A stretch of DNA of 64,000 bases, from NCBI GenBank assembly GCA_003170315.1, contig PNAH01000010.1:223699-287698 (forward strand), written 5' to 3'. Each line of letters opens with the position of its first letter. Positions within the stretch are counted from its first letter, which is position 1. Positions 34,476-43,237 of this stretch are shown here, one piece after another. Source of the stretch: Acidimicrobiaceae bacterium. GTDB lineage: Bacteria; Actinomycetota; Acidimicrobiia; Acidimicrobiales; RAAP-2. Under the pieces are notes generated by a model. It did not search any database. It saw nothing but the letters and a program-made list of their open reading frames with translations, and was not told the origin of the DNA. The position numbers were made by a program, and so were the translations under genes.

Positions 34476-35642
34476 CTATTGGTCGAGAATACCGTGGGCG
34501 CGCGCTCGAGCGGTCGCATCATTGGCGACCAGGTCCTGCAAGGAATCCAGCGGATCGGCCACGTACCCGTCCATCACTCGCGCGACGACGTCAACGATGT
34601 CGCACCAGTTGATCTCGTCAGCCAAGAACGCCGCGACCGCCACTTCGTTGGCCGCACTCAGCCACGCCGGCGCCGCCCCCCCGAGACGCGAGGCCTCGTA
34701 GGCCAGGCCGATCGCCGGGAAGGCCATGGGATCGGGCGCCTCGAAGGTCAACTCCAGGTCCTGGGTGAAATCGATCGCGCCCCATCCGTGATCCAAGCGA
34801 ACGGGTAGCCCGAGGCAGTACGCGATCGGGAGTCGCATATCGGGGCGCGAGAGTTGGGCGAGGACCGATCCGTCCACGTACTCCACCATCGAGTGCACGA
34901 TCGACTGGGGATGCACGACCACTTCGACGCGTTCGACGTTGATGTCGAAGAGCGCCGACGCCTCGAGCACCTCGAGACCCTTGTTCATCAGTGTCGAGGA
35001 GTCGATCGTGATCTTCGCGCCCATCGACCAGGTCGGGTGATTGAGCGCGTCGGCTTTGGTCGCGCCGCGCAGTTGGTCCCGCGACCAGCCGCGGAACGGT
35101 CCACCCGACGCGGTGAGCAGCAGCCGTCGCACGTCGGGGTAGCCCGGCTCGCCCGGCGAACTGGCCAGGCACTGGTGAATCGCGCAGTGTTCGGAGTCGA
35201 CCGGCAGCAGCATCGCGCCCGGGGTCGAACGGACCCTGGCCACCAACGGCGCGGCGGCGATGAGCGACTCTTTGTTGGCGAGGGCCAGTCGTTTGCCGGC
35301 CTTCAACGCCGACAGCGTGACCGGGAGACCGGCGAAACCGAGCACCGCGTTCACCACGATGTCGGCGCTGGCGGCGAGTGAGGACAGTCCTTCGTCGCCG
35401 ACCACGACGTCGACGTCCGCGCCCACCAGCGCGGCCAGGGTGTGGCGATGGCCGTCGCTGATGACGCCGACGCGCCTCACACCAAACTCCTTCACGATGG
35501 CGGCCAGTTCGTCGAGTTGTTCCCCGCCGGAGAGTGCCACCAGTTCGAACATCTCGGGCTCGCGGCGCAAGACGTCAAGGGTCTGGGTGCCGATCGATCC
35601 GGTGGCGCCCAAGAGCGCGACGCTGCGCCGCACCGTCGGCAT
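34476..35642 (-). CDS. dxr: 1-Deoxy-D-xylulose 5-phosphate reductoisomerase
   Basis: Converts DXP to MEP, the committed step of the MEP pathway. The 388 residues begin with the NADPH motif LLGATGSIGTQTLDV and contain the metal-site region LLPVDSEHCAIHQCL, the loop SGGPFRGW and MNKGLEVLEA. ATG at 35642 was chosen; the 72 open codons upstream are cdsA in another frame. Two bases separate it from the cdsA stop. Confidence 0.97.
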   Translation of the reverse strand: MPTVRRSVALLGATGSIGTQTLDVLRREPEMFELVALSGGEQLDELAAIVKEFGVRRVGVISDGHRHTLAALVGADVDVVVGDEGLSSLAASADIVVNAVLGFAGLPVTLSALKAGKRLALANKESLIAAAPLVARVRSTPGAMLLPVDSEHCAIHQCLASSPGEPGYPDVRRLLLTASGGPFRGWSRDQLRGATKADALNHPTWSMGAKITIDSSTLMNKGLEVLEASALFDINVERVEVVVHPQSIVHSMVEYVDGSVLAQLSRPDMRLPIAYCLGLPVRLDHGWGAIDFTQDLELTFEAPDPMAFPAIGLAYEASRLGGAAPAWLSAANEVAVAAFLADEINWCDIVDVVARVMDGYVADPLDSLQDLVANDATARARAHGILDQ

Positions 35643-35644
35643 CG

Positions 35645-36952
35645 TCAGCCCAGTTTGAGAACGTGGCAGAGGTAATACATGGTGGGCAGCGCGAACAGCA
35701 GTCCGTCGATGCGGTCCAACATTCCGCCGTGTCCCGGCAACAGTCGTCCCAGGTCCTTCACGCCGATCGTTCGCTTCACCATCGATTCGAAGAGATCGCC
35801 GAGCGGTACCACGATCGAGATCGCCACGGCCACTTCGAGGCCGGCCTTTCGCGTCCACACGCTCATCAGCGGCAAGAGCAATAGGCCCGCCGCCAGCGTC
35901 ACGATGGTCCCCCCGGCGGTGCCCTCCAGAGTCTTGCTCGGCGAGAGCACCTTGTTCAACGTCCGCTTGCCGAACTGTCGTCCGACGATGAAGGCGCCCG
36001 AGTCATTGGCGACGGTGAGCACCATCGCCCCGAAGAGGTACGAGAGTCCGTGACCGTCCGCGAACGAGCGCGGGGCCACGAAGAGCAGGGCGTAGGAACC
36101 GACGACGCCAATCCAGACGTAGACGAAGACCGTCGCGCCCAGACCGTCGAGCACGTCAACGGCTCGCCCGGCGTTCAGGTACCACACGAAGCCGAAGAGC
36201 ATCAGCAGGACGCTGACCGCGCCGACCGAAGTCAGTCCCTTGTTGTAGACGGCGACACCGAGCGTCAGGATCGCCACGATGCCGAGCACGGTCGCCGGAT
36301 GGGCCCCGGCCGAGCGGAACCCGGCGTAGGCCTCGGCCCCGGCCAGGCCGAGCACGACCAACACCATGACCGCCACGGGCAGCGCGCCCAGTTTGAAGAC
36401 CAACGAGACGACTGCCGCGAGCACGACACCGGTCAGTAACGCACGAGCGAAGTTGCGATCATTGCTCTGGCGAACGGCCCGGCCGGCCAGTGGGTTAGCC
36501 GAGATGGAACGACGAGTGCGCTGGATGCGATCCGGTTCGGGACGCGGTGCTTCGGTCACGAACTCGTCGTGCACCGGAAGCTCTTCCGGCTCGGCGAACT
36601 CCCACGGTCGCGCGGTATCTTCCCTCTGTTCTCCGGCCAGGATCGCGGTGTCGAACTGGTCCTCGTGCGCCACCCAGTCGGCTTCGCCCTCGCGCCAGGC
36701 GGGCGCGGGAATCGCCGACCAGGGGTCGTCACTGTCGGCCGCTTCGCGCGCGACGACGATCGGCACCTGCCCGGTCGGGGCGTCGGTCCAGTGCGGCAAC
36801 AGGGTCGTCGGGTCGATGATCATCGTCTCGTCGGCCGCGTCGGCAGCGATCTCGGCACCGGTGATGCTCACTCGAGAGTCGGTCGAGCTCACGACGGGCA
36901 TCTCGCCCGTGGGCTCGTTGAAGAGCGTGCCGTCGTCGTCGTCAGACTTCAA
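35645..36952 (-). CDS. cdsA: Phosphatidate cytidylyltransferase with long N-terminal extension
   Basis: Makes CDP-diacylglycerol for phospholipid synthesis in the membrane. The last 270 residues hold about eight helices and the full family signature from SMVKRTIGVKDLG to PGHGGMLDRID. The first 155 residues are acidic, low-complexity and probably cytoplasmic, with a repeated motif, PTGEMPVV and PTGQVPIV. The start appears to be TTG at 36952 (overlapping frr by 11 bp), with AGGA upstream; a start further in would only shorten the extension. Confidence 0.92.
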   Translation of the reverse strand: MKSDDDDGTLFNEPTGEMPVVSSTDSRVSITGAEIAADAADETMIIDPTTLLPHWTDAPTGQVPIVVAREAADSDDPWSAIPAPAWREGEADWVAHEDQFDTAILAGEQREDTARPWEFAEPEELPVHDEFVTEAPRPEPDRIQRTRRSISANPLAGRAVRQSNDRNFARALLTGVVLAAVVSLVFKLGALPVAVMVLVVLGLAGAEAYAGFRSAGAHPATVLGIVAILTLGVAVYNKGLTSVGAVSVLLMLFGFVWYLNAGRAVDVLDGLGATVFVYVWIGVVGSYALLFVAPRSFADGHGLSYLFGAMVLTVANDSGAFIVGRQFGKRTLNKVLSPSKTLEGTAGGTIVTLAAGLLLLPLMSVWTRKAGLEVAVAISIVVPLGDLFESMVKRTIGVKDLGRLLPGHGGMLDRIDGLLFALPTMYYLCHVLKLG

Positions 36953-37511
36953 GTAGTTCCTGCTCCTTGTGAGCGAGTAGCGCGTCCACGACCGCCACTT
37001 CTTCTTGGGTCATCTTGTCAAGAATCTTCTCGTAGTGCTCGAGGTCGTCGCTGGAGATGCTCTTGTCCTTCTCCAGGGCCTCGAGTTCCTGGCGGGCGTG
37101 GCGTCGACAACCGCGCAGGGCCACGCGGCCGTCTTCGGCCTTGGCATGGACGATTTTGACGAAATTCTTGCGGCGCTCTTCGGTGAGCGACGGGAAGGTA
37201 AGGCGAATGACCACGCCGTCGTTCGAGGGATTGAGTCCCAGGTCGGCGTTGGAGATCGCCTTTTCGATCGCCGCCATGGCGCCCTTGTCGAAAGGCGAGA
37301 CGACGAGGAGGCGTGGTTCGGGCACCGAGAAGTTGGCGAGCTGCTTGAGCGACGTCTCGGCGCCGTAGTACTCGACCATTAGGTTCTCGACCAGGGACGG
37401 CGACGCCCTACCGGTGCGAACGGTGGAGAACTCGGACTTGGCGTGCTCGATTACCTTCGCCATACGTTCACGAGTGTCCTGCATCACCAGCTCGACCAGT
37501 TCGTTTTCCAT
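36942..37511 (-). CDS. frr: Ribosome recycling factor
   Basis: Splits post-termination ribosomes with EF-G. The 189 residues form the two-domain RRF fold (start RERMAKVIEHAKSEFSTVRTGRASPSLVENL; late long helices). The normally conserved RNxRRDA stretch reads RGCRRHA here, changing two positions around the functional arginines. The ATG shares one base with the pyrH stop (TAATG), so it is coupled to pyrH. Confidence 0.96.
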   Translation of the reverse strand: MENELVELVMQDTRERMAKVIEHAKSEFSTVRTGRASPSLVENLMVEYYGAETSLKQLANFSVPEPRLLVVSPFDKGAMAAIEKAISNADLGLNPSNDGVVIRLTFPSLTEERRKNFVKIVHAKAEDGRVALRGCRRHARQELEALEKDKSISSDDLEHYEKILDKMTQEEVAVVDALLAHKEQELLEV

Positions 37512-38221
37512 TACCTCACCAGCGTACCGACGGCCTGACCGTCGAGCGCGCGACCCAGGTTTCCATCAGCCATCAGGTCAAAGACGCGAATCGGCAAGTG
37601 ATTGTCCTTGCAGAAGGTAATGGCGGTCATGTCCATGACGCGAAGGTCCCTCGCGATGACCTCGTCGAAGGACAACTCTTCAAACTTGGTCGCCGCGGGA
37701 TTGACGCGCGGGTCTTCACTGTAGACACCGTCGACCCCGCCGTGCGTTCCTTTCAAGACAATGTCGGCTTCGATCTCGGCCGCCCGCTGGGCGGCCGGCG
37801 TGTCGGTCGTGAAATAGGGATTGCCCATGCCGGCGGCGAAGATGACGACGCGGCCCTTTTCCAGGTGACGCACGGCTCGGCGACGAATGTAGGGCTCGGC
37901 CACCTGATCCATGCCGATGGCCGAGAGCACGCGCGTCGGACGTCCGTGGGTTTCGATGGCGTCCTGGAGCGCTAGGGCGTTGATCACCGTCCCGAGCATG
38001 CCCATGAGGTCGGAGTTGGCTCGGTTCATGCCGGCCATGGCGCCGGTTGCGCCGCGCCAGATGTTGCCGCCGCCCACCACCACGGCCAGTTCCAGATCGC
38101 CGCGCTCCATCGCGTTGGCGATCTCCGAGGCGAGGAAGTCAACGGTCGAGGCGTCGATGGTCTCGTCGCTAGCGGCCGAGGCCAGGGCCTCACCGGACAG
38201 CTTCAGGACCACGCGGCGCAC
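37511..38221 (-). CDS. pyrH: UMP kinase
   Basis: Bacterial UMP kinase of the amino-acid-kinase fold (hexameric). The 236 residues include LKLSGEAL at the N-terminus, VVVGGGNIWRG, and the nucleotide region VIFAAGMGNPYFTTDTPAAQRA. GTG start, 9 bp after the tsf stop. The rpsB-tsf-pyrH-frr-cdsA order is widely conserved and supports the call. Confidence 0.97.
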   Translation of the reverse strand: MRRVVLKLSGEALASAASDETIDASTVDFLASEIANAMERGDLELAVVVGGGNIWRGATGAMAGMNRANSDLMGMLGTVINALALQDAIETHGRPTRVLSAIGMDQVAEPYIRRRAVRHLEKGRVVIFAAGMGNPYFTTDTPAAQRAAEIEADIVLKGTHGGVDGVYSEDPRVNPAATKFEELSFDEVIARDLRVMDMTAITFCKDNHLPIRVFDLMADGNLGRALDGQAVGTLVR

Positions 38222-38230
38222 GGTGATGAC

Positions 38231-39022
38231 CTATCCCCCGATGACCACTTGAGCGAACGCCGTGATCGACGCGCTACCCAAGAACTGGGCGATGGTCTGC
38301 TTCTCGTCCTTCACGTAGCTCTGTTCAACCAGCACGCGGTCTTTGAACCACCCGTTCATCCGTCCTTGGATGATCTTGGGCAACGCCGCTTCGGGCTTGC
38401 CCTCGTTGCGTGAGATCTCCTCGACTGTGGCGCGCTCGGCGTCGATCTCGGACTGCGGCACGTCCTCGCGATTCAAATAGAGCGGCTTGGTGAAGGCCGC
38501 GTGCACCGCGATCTCGTGAGCCACCTCTTCGGAGGCACCCTTCACCACGATGACGACGCCGTTATTGCCCCGGCCGGACTGTTGGTGCACGTAAGTGTCC
38601 ACGACCTCGCCGTCACCGGCTTCGAGTCGAAATACGCGACCAATCGAGATGTTCTCCTTCAAGGTCGTCAGCATTTTCTCGAGCTGCTCCTTGAACTGCG
38701 ACACCACGTCGGTGCCCTCGGCGCAGACTCGCGCCGCGATCTCATCCACCAGCGAGACGAACTCCTCAGATTTGGCGACGAAGTCGGTCTCACAGCGCAT
38801 CTCGACCATGGCGGCGACGTTGCCGTTGCGAACCACGGCAACGGCGCCATCTCCGGCTTCGCGGTCGGCGCGTTTGGCGGCCGAAGCCTTGCCCTGCACG
38901 CGCAGCCACTTCGTCGCCTCTTCCATGTTGCCGTCGTTGGCTTCGAGCGCCTTCTTGGCGTCGAGGATCCCGACCCCCGTCGCTTGGCGCAGCGCTTGTA
39001 CGTCTTTCGCGGTGAAAGCCAC
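38231..39022 (-). CDS. tsf: Elongation factor Ts
   Basis: Nucleotide-exchange factor for EF-Tu. The 263 residues have the N-terminal UBA-like domain (DVQALRQATGVGILDAKKAL) and the signature ETDFVAKSEEF, with a core domain VAHEIAVHAAFTKPLYLNR. GTG start with AGGAG upstream. Placed between rpsB and pyrH as in most bacteria. Confidence 0.97.
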   Translation of the reverse strand: MAFTAKDVQALRQATGVGILDAKKALEANDGNMEEATKWLRVQGKASAAKRADREAGDGAVAVVRNGNVAAMVEMRCETDFVAKSEEFVSLVDEIAARVCAEGTDVVSQFKEQLEKMLTTLKENISIGRVFRLEAGDGEVVDTYVHQQSGRGNNGVVIVVKGASEEVAHEIAVHAAFTKPLYLNREDVPQSEIDAERATVEEISRNEGKPEAALPKIIQGRMNGWFKDRVLVEQSYVKDEKQTIAQFLGSASITAFAQVVIGG

Positions 39023-39056
39023 CTTGTTCTCCTCTTTGAATCTTTGTTAAAGAAAT

Positions 39057-40058
39057 TTAGGCGTTGGTCGTGGTTTCGTCGGACACTGTCGACGCCTCGG
39101 CGTCAGGGGTCTCGTCGCTCGGGGCCGGCGGAGCCTCCGGTACCACAACCTCGGGCTCGGGCGTGCTTTCCATGACGAGCTCGGGGGCGTCGTCCGGTGA
39201 CACCTCGGGTGCCACGTCGGCCAACACTTCGTCGGATGGCGCCTCGGGCGCCGCGTCGGACAGGACGGCGTCGGCGGGCGCCTCGGGCGCCACGTCGGCG
39301 GGCGTGACCTCGTCGATCAGCGCGGCTCGGTTGGCCGGCGCCGATGACTGCTTCGAGATGACCGGACGGTTCTGACGGATGTAGCGACCTTCGGTGACGG
39401 CGTCGGCCATCAAGCGACAGAGCAGGGCGCCGGAACGGATGGCGTCGTCGTTGCCGGGTATGACGTAGTCGATGACGTCGGGGTCACAGTTGGTGTCCAC
39501 GACCGCGACGACCGGCAGGCCGAGCTTGCGAGCCTCGGTCACGGCGATGTGCTCCTTCTTCGTGTCGATCACGAAGATGGCGTCGGGGACGTGCTCCAGG
39601 CTGGCGATGCCCGAGAGGTTGCGGTCGAGCTTCTCGAGTTCACGGCTGTGGCGCAACGCCTCACGCTTGGGCATGTTCTCGAAGTCACCGGCGCGCTGCA
39701 TCGAACGCAGTTCCACCATGCGCTTCACTCGTCCGGCGACGGTGGCGAAGTTGGTGAGCATGCCGCCCAACCAACGCTGGTTCACGAAGGGCATGCCGCA
39801 GGCCTTGGCGTAGTCCTCGATGGGACCCTGGGTCTGCTTCTTGGTGCCCACGAAGAGGATGACGCCCCCGTCGGCGACCAGGTCGCGCACGTAGGCGTAG
39901 CTCGTCTCGATGCCGAGCAGCGTCTTTCGCAGGTCGATGAGGTAAATGCCGTTGCGCTCGCCGAGGATGAACCGGCGCATTTTGGGATTCCAACGGCGGG
40001 TCTGGTGCCCGAAGTGCACTCCGGAGTCCAGCAGTTCTTGCAAGGTGACTAAAGCCAC
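39057..40058 (-). CDS. rpsB: Ribosomal protein S2 with acidic repeat tail
   Basis: Small-subunit protein S2. The core (about 1-245) has [19 protein letters not shown] and the second signature [23 protein letters not shown]-terminal tail of about 70 residues is acidic and Ala/Pro-rich, with three imperfect 13-residue units beginning [18 protein letters not shown] and [12 protein letters not shown] at 40058 was chosen: it has GGAAGGAA upstream and matches the family start; the 25 codons upstream cover the leader hairpin. Confidence 0.96.
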   Translation of the reverse strand: MALVTLQELLDSGVHFGHQTRRWNPKMRRFILGERNGIYLIDLRKTLLGIETSYAYVRDLVADGGVILFVGTKKQTQGPIEDYAKACGMPFVNQRWLGGMLTNFATVAGRVKRMVELRSMQRAGDFENMPKREALRHSRELEKLDRNLSGIASLEHVPDAIFVIDTKKEHIAVTEARKLGLPVVAVVDTNCDPDVIDYVIPGNDDAIRSGALLCRLMADAVTEGRYIRQNRPVISKQSSAPANRAALIDEVTPADVAPEAPADAVLSDAAPEAPSDEVLADVAPEVSPDDAPELVMESTPEPEVVVPEAPPAPSDETPDAEASTVSDETTTNA

Positions 40059-40088
40059 GTCATTTTTCCTTCCGTTCGGTTGCTCGAT

Positions 40089-40129
40089 CACCGTGGTGCA
40101 CCCGAAGGCGACCGTACGAAACCACGGTG
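40089..40129 (-). promoter_or_regulatory. Hairpin in the rpsB leader
   Basis: Nine perfect base pairs (CACCGTGGT with ACCACGGTG, 40121-40129 with 40089-40097) enclose a smaller stem with a cUUCGg tetraloop. It lies about 30 nt before the rpsB GTG. A possible -10 (CATAGT, 40149-40154) would put the whole hairpin in the transcript. S2 represses its own operon in E. coli, so a regulatory role is plausible. Confidence 0.5.
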
Positions 40130-40188
40130 ACATGTCGTCAACTCCCCCACTATGAGAGAGCCCGTATATGTTACCCGCTGGCGATCAG

Positions 40189-41097
40189 CTAGCCCCTTGG
40201 ATGGGTGTCGTGGTGCACCTTCTGCAGGCGAGATTTCGAAACATGGGTGTAGATCTGCGTGGTCGTGAGACTCTCGTGGCCGAGCAGTTCTTGCACCACG
40301 CGAAGGTCCGCGCCACCTTCCAAAAGATGCGTCGCGTAGGTGTGGCGAAGGGCGTGGGGGTAGACGTGGCCCCGCGAGACCCGGTTGTCGAGAATTCGAC
40401 GGACGTCGCGCGGGCCGAGTCGATTGCCTCGTCGGTTGAAGAAGAGAGCTTCCGCGGGTGAGCCGGAGCGCATGACGTCGGCGCGCGCGTCCATGATCCA
40501 GAGCTGCACGCTCTCCAGTCCCCGGCGGTGCAAGGGCACGATGCGTTCTTTTCGCCCCTTGCCGAGCACGCGGAGCAGTCCCTGACGAAAGTCGACGGAT
40601 CCGACGTTGAGGCCGCACAGTTCACTGACGCGCAGTCCGGCGCCGTAGAGGACCTCGCAGACGGCGCGGTCCAAGGTCGCCCACGCGTCGTCGCCCCAAT
40701 CGTCGTCGAGCAACGTGTCGAGCTGTTCACGAACGACGATTTTGGGCAGGCGATGATTCGGTCGCGGAGCCGAGAGCCCGGCGGCCGGACTCTCCTCCAG
40801 GAGCCCTCGCCGGACCATCCAGGAGAAGTAGCCCCGCAGCGAGGCTCGCCGTCGGATGATGGACGTTCGTTCGTCGCCGCGTTCGGTCATGAACGCGAGG
40901 TAGTCCCGCAGGGTTCGCACCGTCACTTCGATCGGTCGATGGACGTCACGCTCGTCGGCCCAATCGATGAAGGCGCCGACGTCGCTCAAATACGCCGTCT
41001 GGGTCGCTTCGGCCCGGTCCGTGGCGCGAAGCGTGATGGCGTAGTCCTTCAGGTACCACTGCCCCGTGGCCCGAGCTGCGTGGCGTTGCGGCGACAC
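40189..41097 (-). CDS. xerC: Tyrosine recombinase XerC
   Basis: Resolves chromosome dimers at dif with XerD. All catalytic residues are present in the 302 residues: Arg156, Lys180, His248, Arg251, His274 and the nucleophile Tyr283 (TQIYTHVS). The N-terminal SAM-like core-binding domain spans about 10-105. XerC rather than XerD or an integrase is judged by the placement before rpsB-tsf and lack of mobile-element context. GTG start, no Shine-Dalgarno, TAGCCT exactly 6 nt upstream. Confidence 0.92.
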   Translation of the reverse strand: MSPQRHAARATGQWYLKDYAITLRATDRAEATQTAYLSDVGAFIDWADERDVHRPIEVTVRTLRDYLAFMTERGDERTSIIRRRASLRGYFSWMVRRGLLEESPAAGLSAPRPNHRLPKIVVREQLDTLLDDDWGDDAWATLDRAVCEVLYGAGLRVSELCGLNVGSVDFRQGLLRVLGKGRKERIVPLHRRGLESVQLWIMDARADVMRSGSPAEALFFNRRGNRLGPRDVRRILDNRVSRGHVYPHALRHTYATHLLEGGADLRVVQELLGHESLTTTQIYTHVSKSRLQKVHHDTHPRG

Positions 41098-41103
41098 GCC
41101 CCA

Positions 41104-41109
41104 AGGCTA
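41104..41109 (-). promoter_or_regulatory. Putative leaderless -10 (TAGCCT) of xerC
   Basis: TAGCCT, 6 nt, then the xerC GTG on the minus strand, within the 74-bp divergent spacer shared with mtrA. Confidence 0.55.
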
Positions 41110-41140
41110 CTAACGACTTCGGGGAGGTCTCGTGACATCG

Positions 41141-41165
41141 TAAGGTGAATGGGGAATCTGAGGGG
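41141..41165 (+). promoter_or_regulatory. mtrA -10 candidate and Shine-Dalgarno
   Basis: TAAGGT (41141-41146) is a possible -10, and GAGGGGG (41159-41165) lies 6 nt before the GTG at 41172. Because the -10 overlaps an upstream in-frame GTG (41145), the later start is favoured. Confidence 0.45.
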
Positions 41166-41171
41166 GCACAC

Positions 41172-41846
41172 GTGTCGCGAATCTTGATCGTCGAAGACGA
41201 CGACCACATCCGCACCGCACTTCGTTTGATGTTCGAGGGCGAGGGTTTCGTGGTGGACGACGCCCCGACGGGCGAAGTCGGGATTGCCCTCTTCAATCGC
41301 ATGGCCTCGGACATGGCGATCGTCGACATCATGTTGCCGGGCATGTCGGGCTTCGAGACCTGTCTGGCGCTGCGCAGCGCGAGCGACCTACCCATCGTGA
41401 TCGTCTCGGCGCGCGACGACACCGCGGACGTCGTGCTCGGTCTCGAGTCGGGCGCTGACGACTACGTCACCAAACCCTTCGTGCCCGAAGAGTTGCTCGC
41501 GCGCGTGCGCGCGCACCTTCGGCGTCGACCGGAGAAGAGTACCGGCGCCTTCCAGCTCGGAACGCTGCACGTGATTCCCGACGAGGGCGTCGTGCGCCAG
41601 CCCGACGGCACCGAGTTGCACCTCACTTCGACCGAGTTTCGCCTCTTGACCGACCTCGCCTCCAACAACGGCAGGGCCCTCTCGCGCGAGGACCTACTCG
41701 AGCGAGTGTGGGGCTACGACTATTTCGGCGACAGTCGACTGGTGGACGTGCACATCCGACGGCTCCGCATGAAGATTGAGCCCGATCCGGCCAGCCCGAT
41801 CTTTCTCGTGACGGTACGCGGCACCGGGTACAAGCTGGTCATCTAA
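41172..41846 (+). CDS. mtrA: OmpR-family response regulator, MtrA-like
   Basis: Receiver domain (about 1-115) with acidic pocket Asp9/Asp10, phospho-acceptor Asp52 (VDIMLPGMSG) and Lys101 (VTKPF), then a winged-helix DNA-binding domain ending in RGTGYKLVI. 224 residues from GTG 41172. The operon with a histidine kinase and a GerMN lipoprotein matches mtrA-mtrB-lpqB of other actinobacteria, which links cell-wall state with division and replication. The stop and the kinase start overlap as TAATG. Confidence 0.88.
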   Translation: MSRILIVEDDDHIRTALRLMFEGEGFVVDDAPTGEVGIALFNRMASDMAIVDIMLPGMSGFETCLALRSASDLPIVIVSARDDTADVVLGLESGADDYVTKPFVPEELLARVRAHLRRRPEKSTGAFQLGTLHVIPDEGVVRQPDGTELHLTSTEFRLLTDLASNNGRALSREDLLERVWGYDYFGDSRLVDVHIRRLRMKIEPDPASPIFLVTVRGTGYKLVI

Positions 41847-43237
41847 TGCGCCGACGGAGTCTTCGACTTCGCCTGCTCGTGACCTTTGGACTGGGCGCCT
41901 TCGTGATCAGTTCGCTCTTCGCCTCGCTCACCTACATCGGCGTCAAGCACCTTTTGATCTCGAATCAGCAACAGACCGACCTTCGACAGAGCTACGTGAA
42001 CGCCGCACTGGTGCGCAGCACGTTGTACTCGTCGCCGACCGAACTGTTCGACCTTCTCAATTCGATCCAAAAGGCCACCGCCTCGAACGTGTTGGTCCAA
42101 ACGCACAACGAGTGGCTGGCGCGATCGAACCGCGCTTCCACCATCGACGTGTCGTCCGCCACCATCAAGACCGTAGGCGCCGGCCACGCCACCGAACAGA
42201 CGCTGAACGCTAAGGGGCGCATCATCTTCGTGGTCGGCGTGCCGATTCCTTCGGTCGAGACGCAGGTCTTCGAGGTCTTCCAACTCGACAACCTGGAACA
42301 CACCTTGCGCGTGCTGGCGCTCGTGCTGGCGCTCGGCGCGATCTTCACGACGATCGTCGGTATGAGCGGCGGGATCTGGGTCACTCGCCGAACCGTGCGA
42401 CCGCTCGAGGAGGTCTCCTACGCGGCCGCGCTGATCGCCGAAGGCGCGCTCACGACGCGACTGCAAGTCAATCGGTCCGACCGCGAAGTTCAGCAGTTGA
42501 CCGAGTCGTTCAATCAAATGGTGAGTCAACTCGTGCTGCGCCTCGAGCGAGACGCGCGTTTCGCGAGCGACGTGAGCCATGAACTTCGCTCGCCGCTGAC
42601 GACGTTGGCCACCACGGCGTCGGTACTGCAACAGCACCGCGAGGACCTCACCGCGGCCGGCCGCGAGAGCCTGGACCTCTTGGTCGCGGACCTCTCGATC
42701 TTCCAGTCGCTGGTCGAGGACCTCCTGGAGATGTCGCGCAGCGACGCCGGCGCCGTGCCGCTCGACATGGAGACCCTGTCGGCCATTGAACTCGTCCACC
42801 AGTCCGTGCGCTCCGCCGCTCGCCGCCACGGAATCGAAGAGCCGCCGGTCGAGATCGCCGAGGGCGTCGGCGACCCGCACGTGCTGGTGGACCGTCGACG
42901 ATTCGAGCGCGTCATCACCAACCTGATCGACAACGCGCACCGCTACGCCGAAGGCGCGGTGGCGTTGCGGGTCGACGTTCTGGGAACCCAGCTCGCGATC
43001 AACGTCGACGACGCCGGATCGGGTGTTCCGCATGACGAACACGAACAGGTCTTCGAGCGGTTCTTCCGGGGTCGCGCGGCCCACGACCGCGGCATCGCCC
43101 GAGGGACCGGGCTCGGCCTGGCCCTAGTGCGCGACCACGTGAGCGCCTTCGGCGGGACGATCACGGTCACCGAGAGTCCCGACGGTGGCGCGCGCTTCCA
43201 GATTCTGCTGCCGATCGTCAAGAGCGAGCCGTCGTGA
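41846..43237 (+). CDS. mtrB: Sensor histidine kinase, MtrB-like
   Basis: Membrane sensor partner of MtrA. Two helices (about 11-33 and 155-178) bracket an extracellular domain of about 120 residues; a HAMP domain (about 179-232) leads to the H-box SHELRSPLT with His245, the N-box NLIDNAHRY, and the G-boxes DAGSG and GTGLGLAL. 463 residues. It overlaps both neighbours (TAATG with mtrA, GTGA with the lipoprotein), so all three are translationally coupled. Confidence 0.9.
   Translation: MRRRSLRLRLLVTFGLGAFVISSLFASLTYIGVKHLLISNQQQTDLRQSYVNAALVRSTLYSSPTELFDLLNSIQKATASNVLVQTHNEWLARSNRASTIDVSSATIKTVGAGHATEQTLNAKGRIIFVVGVPIPSVETQVFEVFQLDNLEHTLRVLALVLALGAIFTTIVGMSGGIWVTRRTVRPLEEVSYAAALIAEGALTTRLQVNRSDREVQQLTESFNQMVSQLVLRLERDARFASDVSHELRSPLTTLATTASVLQQHREDLTAAGRESLDLLVADLSIFQSLVEDLLEMSRSDAGAVPLDMETLSAIELVHQSVRSAARRHGIEEPPVEIAEGVGDPHVLVDRRRFERVITNLIDNAHRYAEGAVALRVDVLGTQLAINVDDAGSGVPHDEHEQVFERFFRGRAAHDRGIARGTGLGLALVRDHVSAFGGTITVTESPDGGARFQILLPIVKSEPS

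Noticed and set aside
40136..40141. TTGACG as the -35 of rpsB with TACGGT as -10
   Set aside because: The spacer would be 19 bp and the promoter would overlap the leader hairpin; CATAGT further upstream fits the hairpin better, though weakly.
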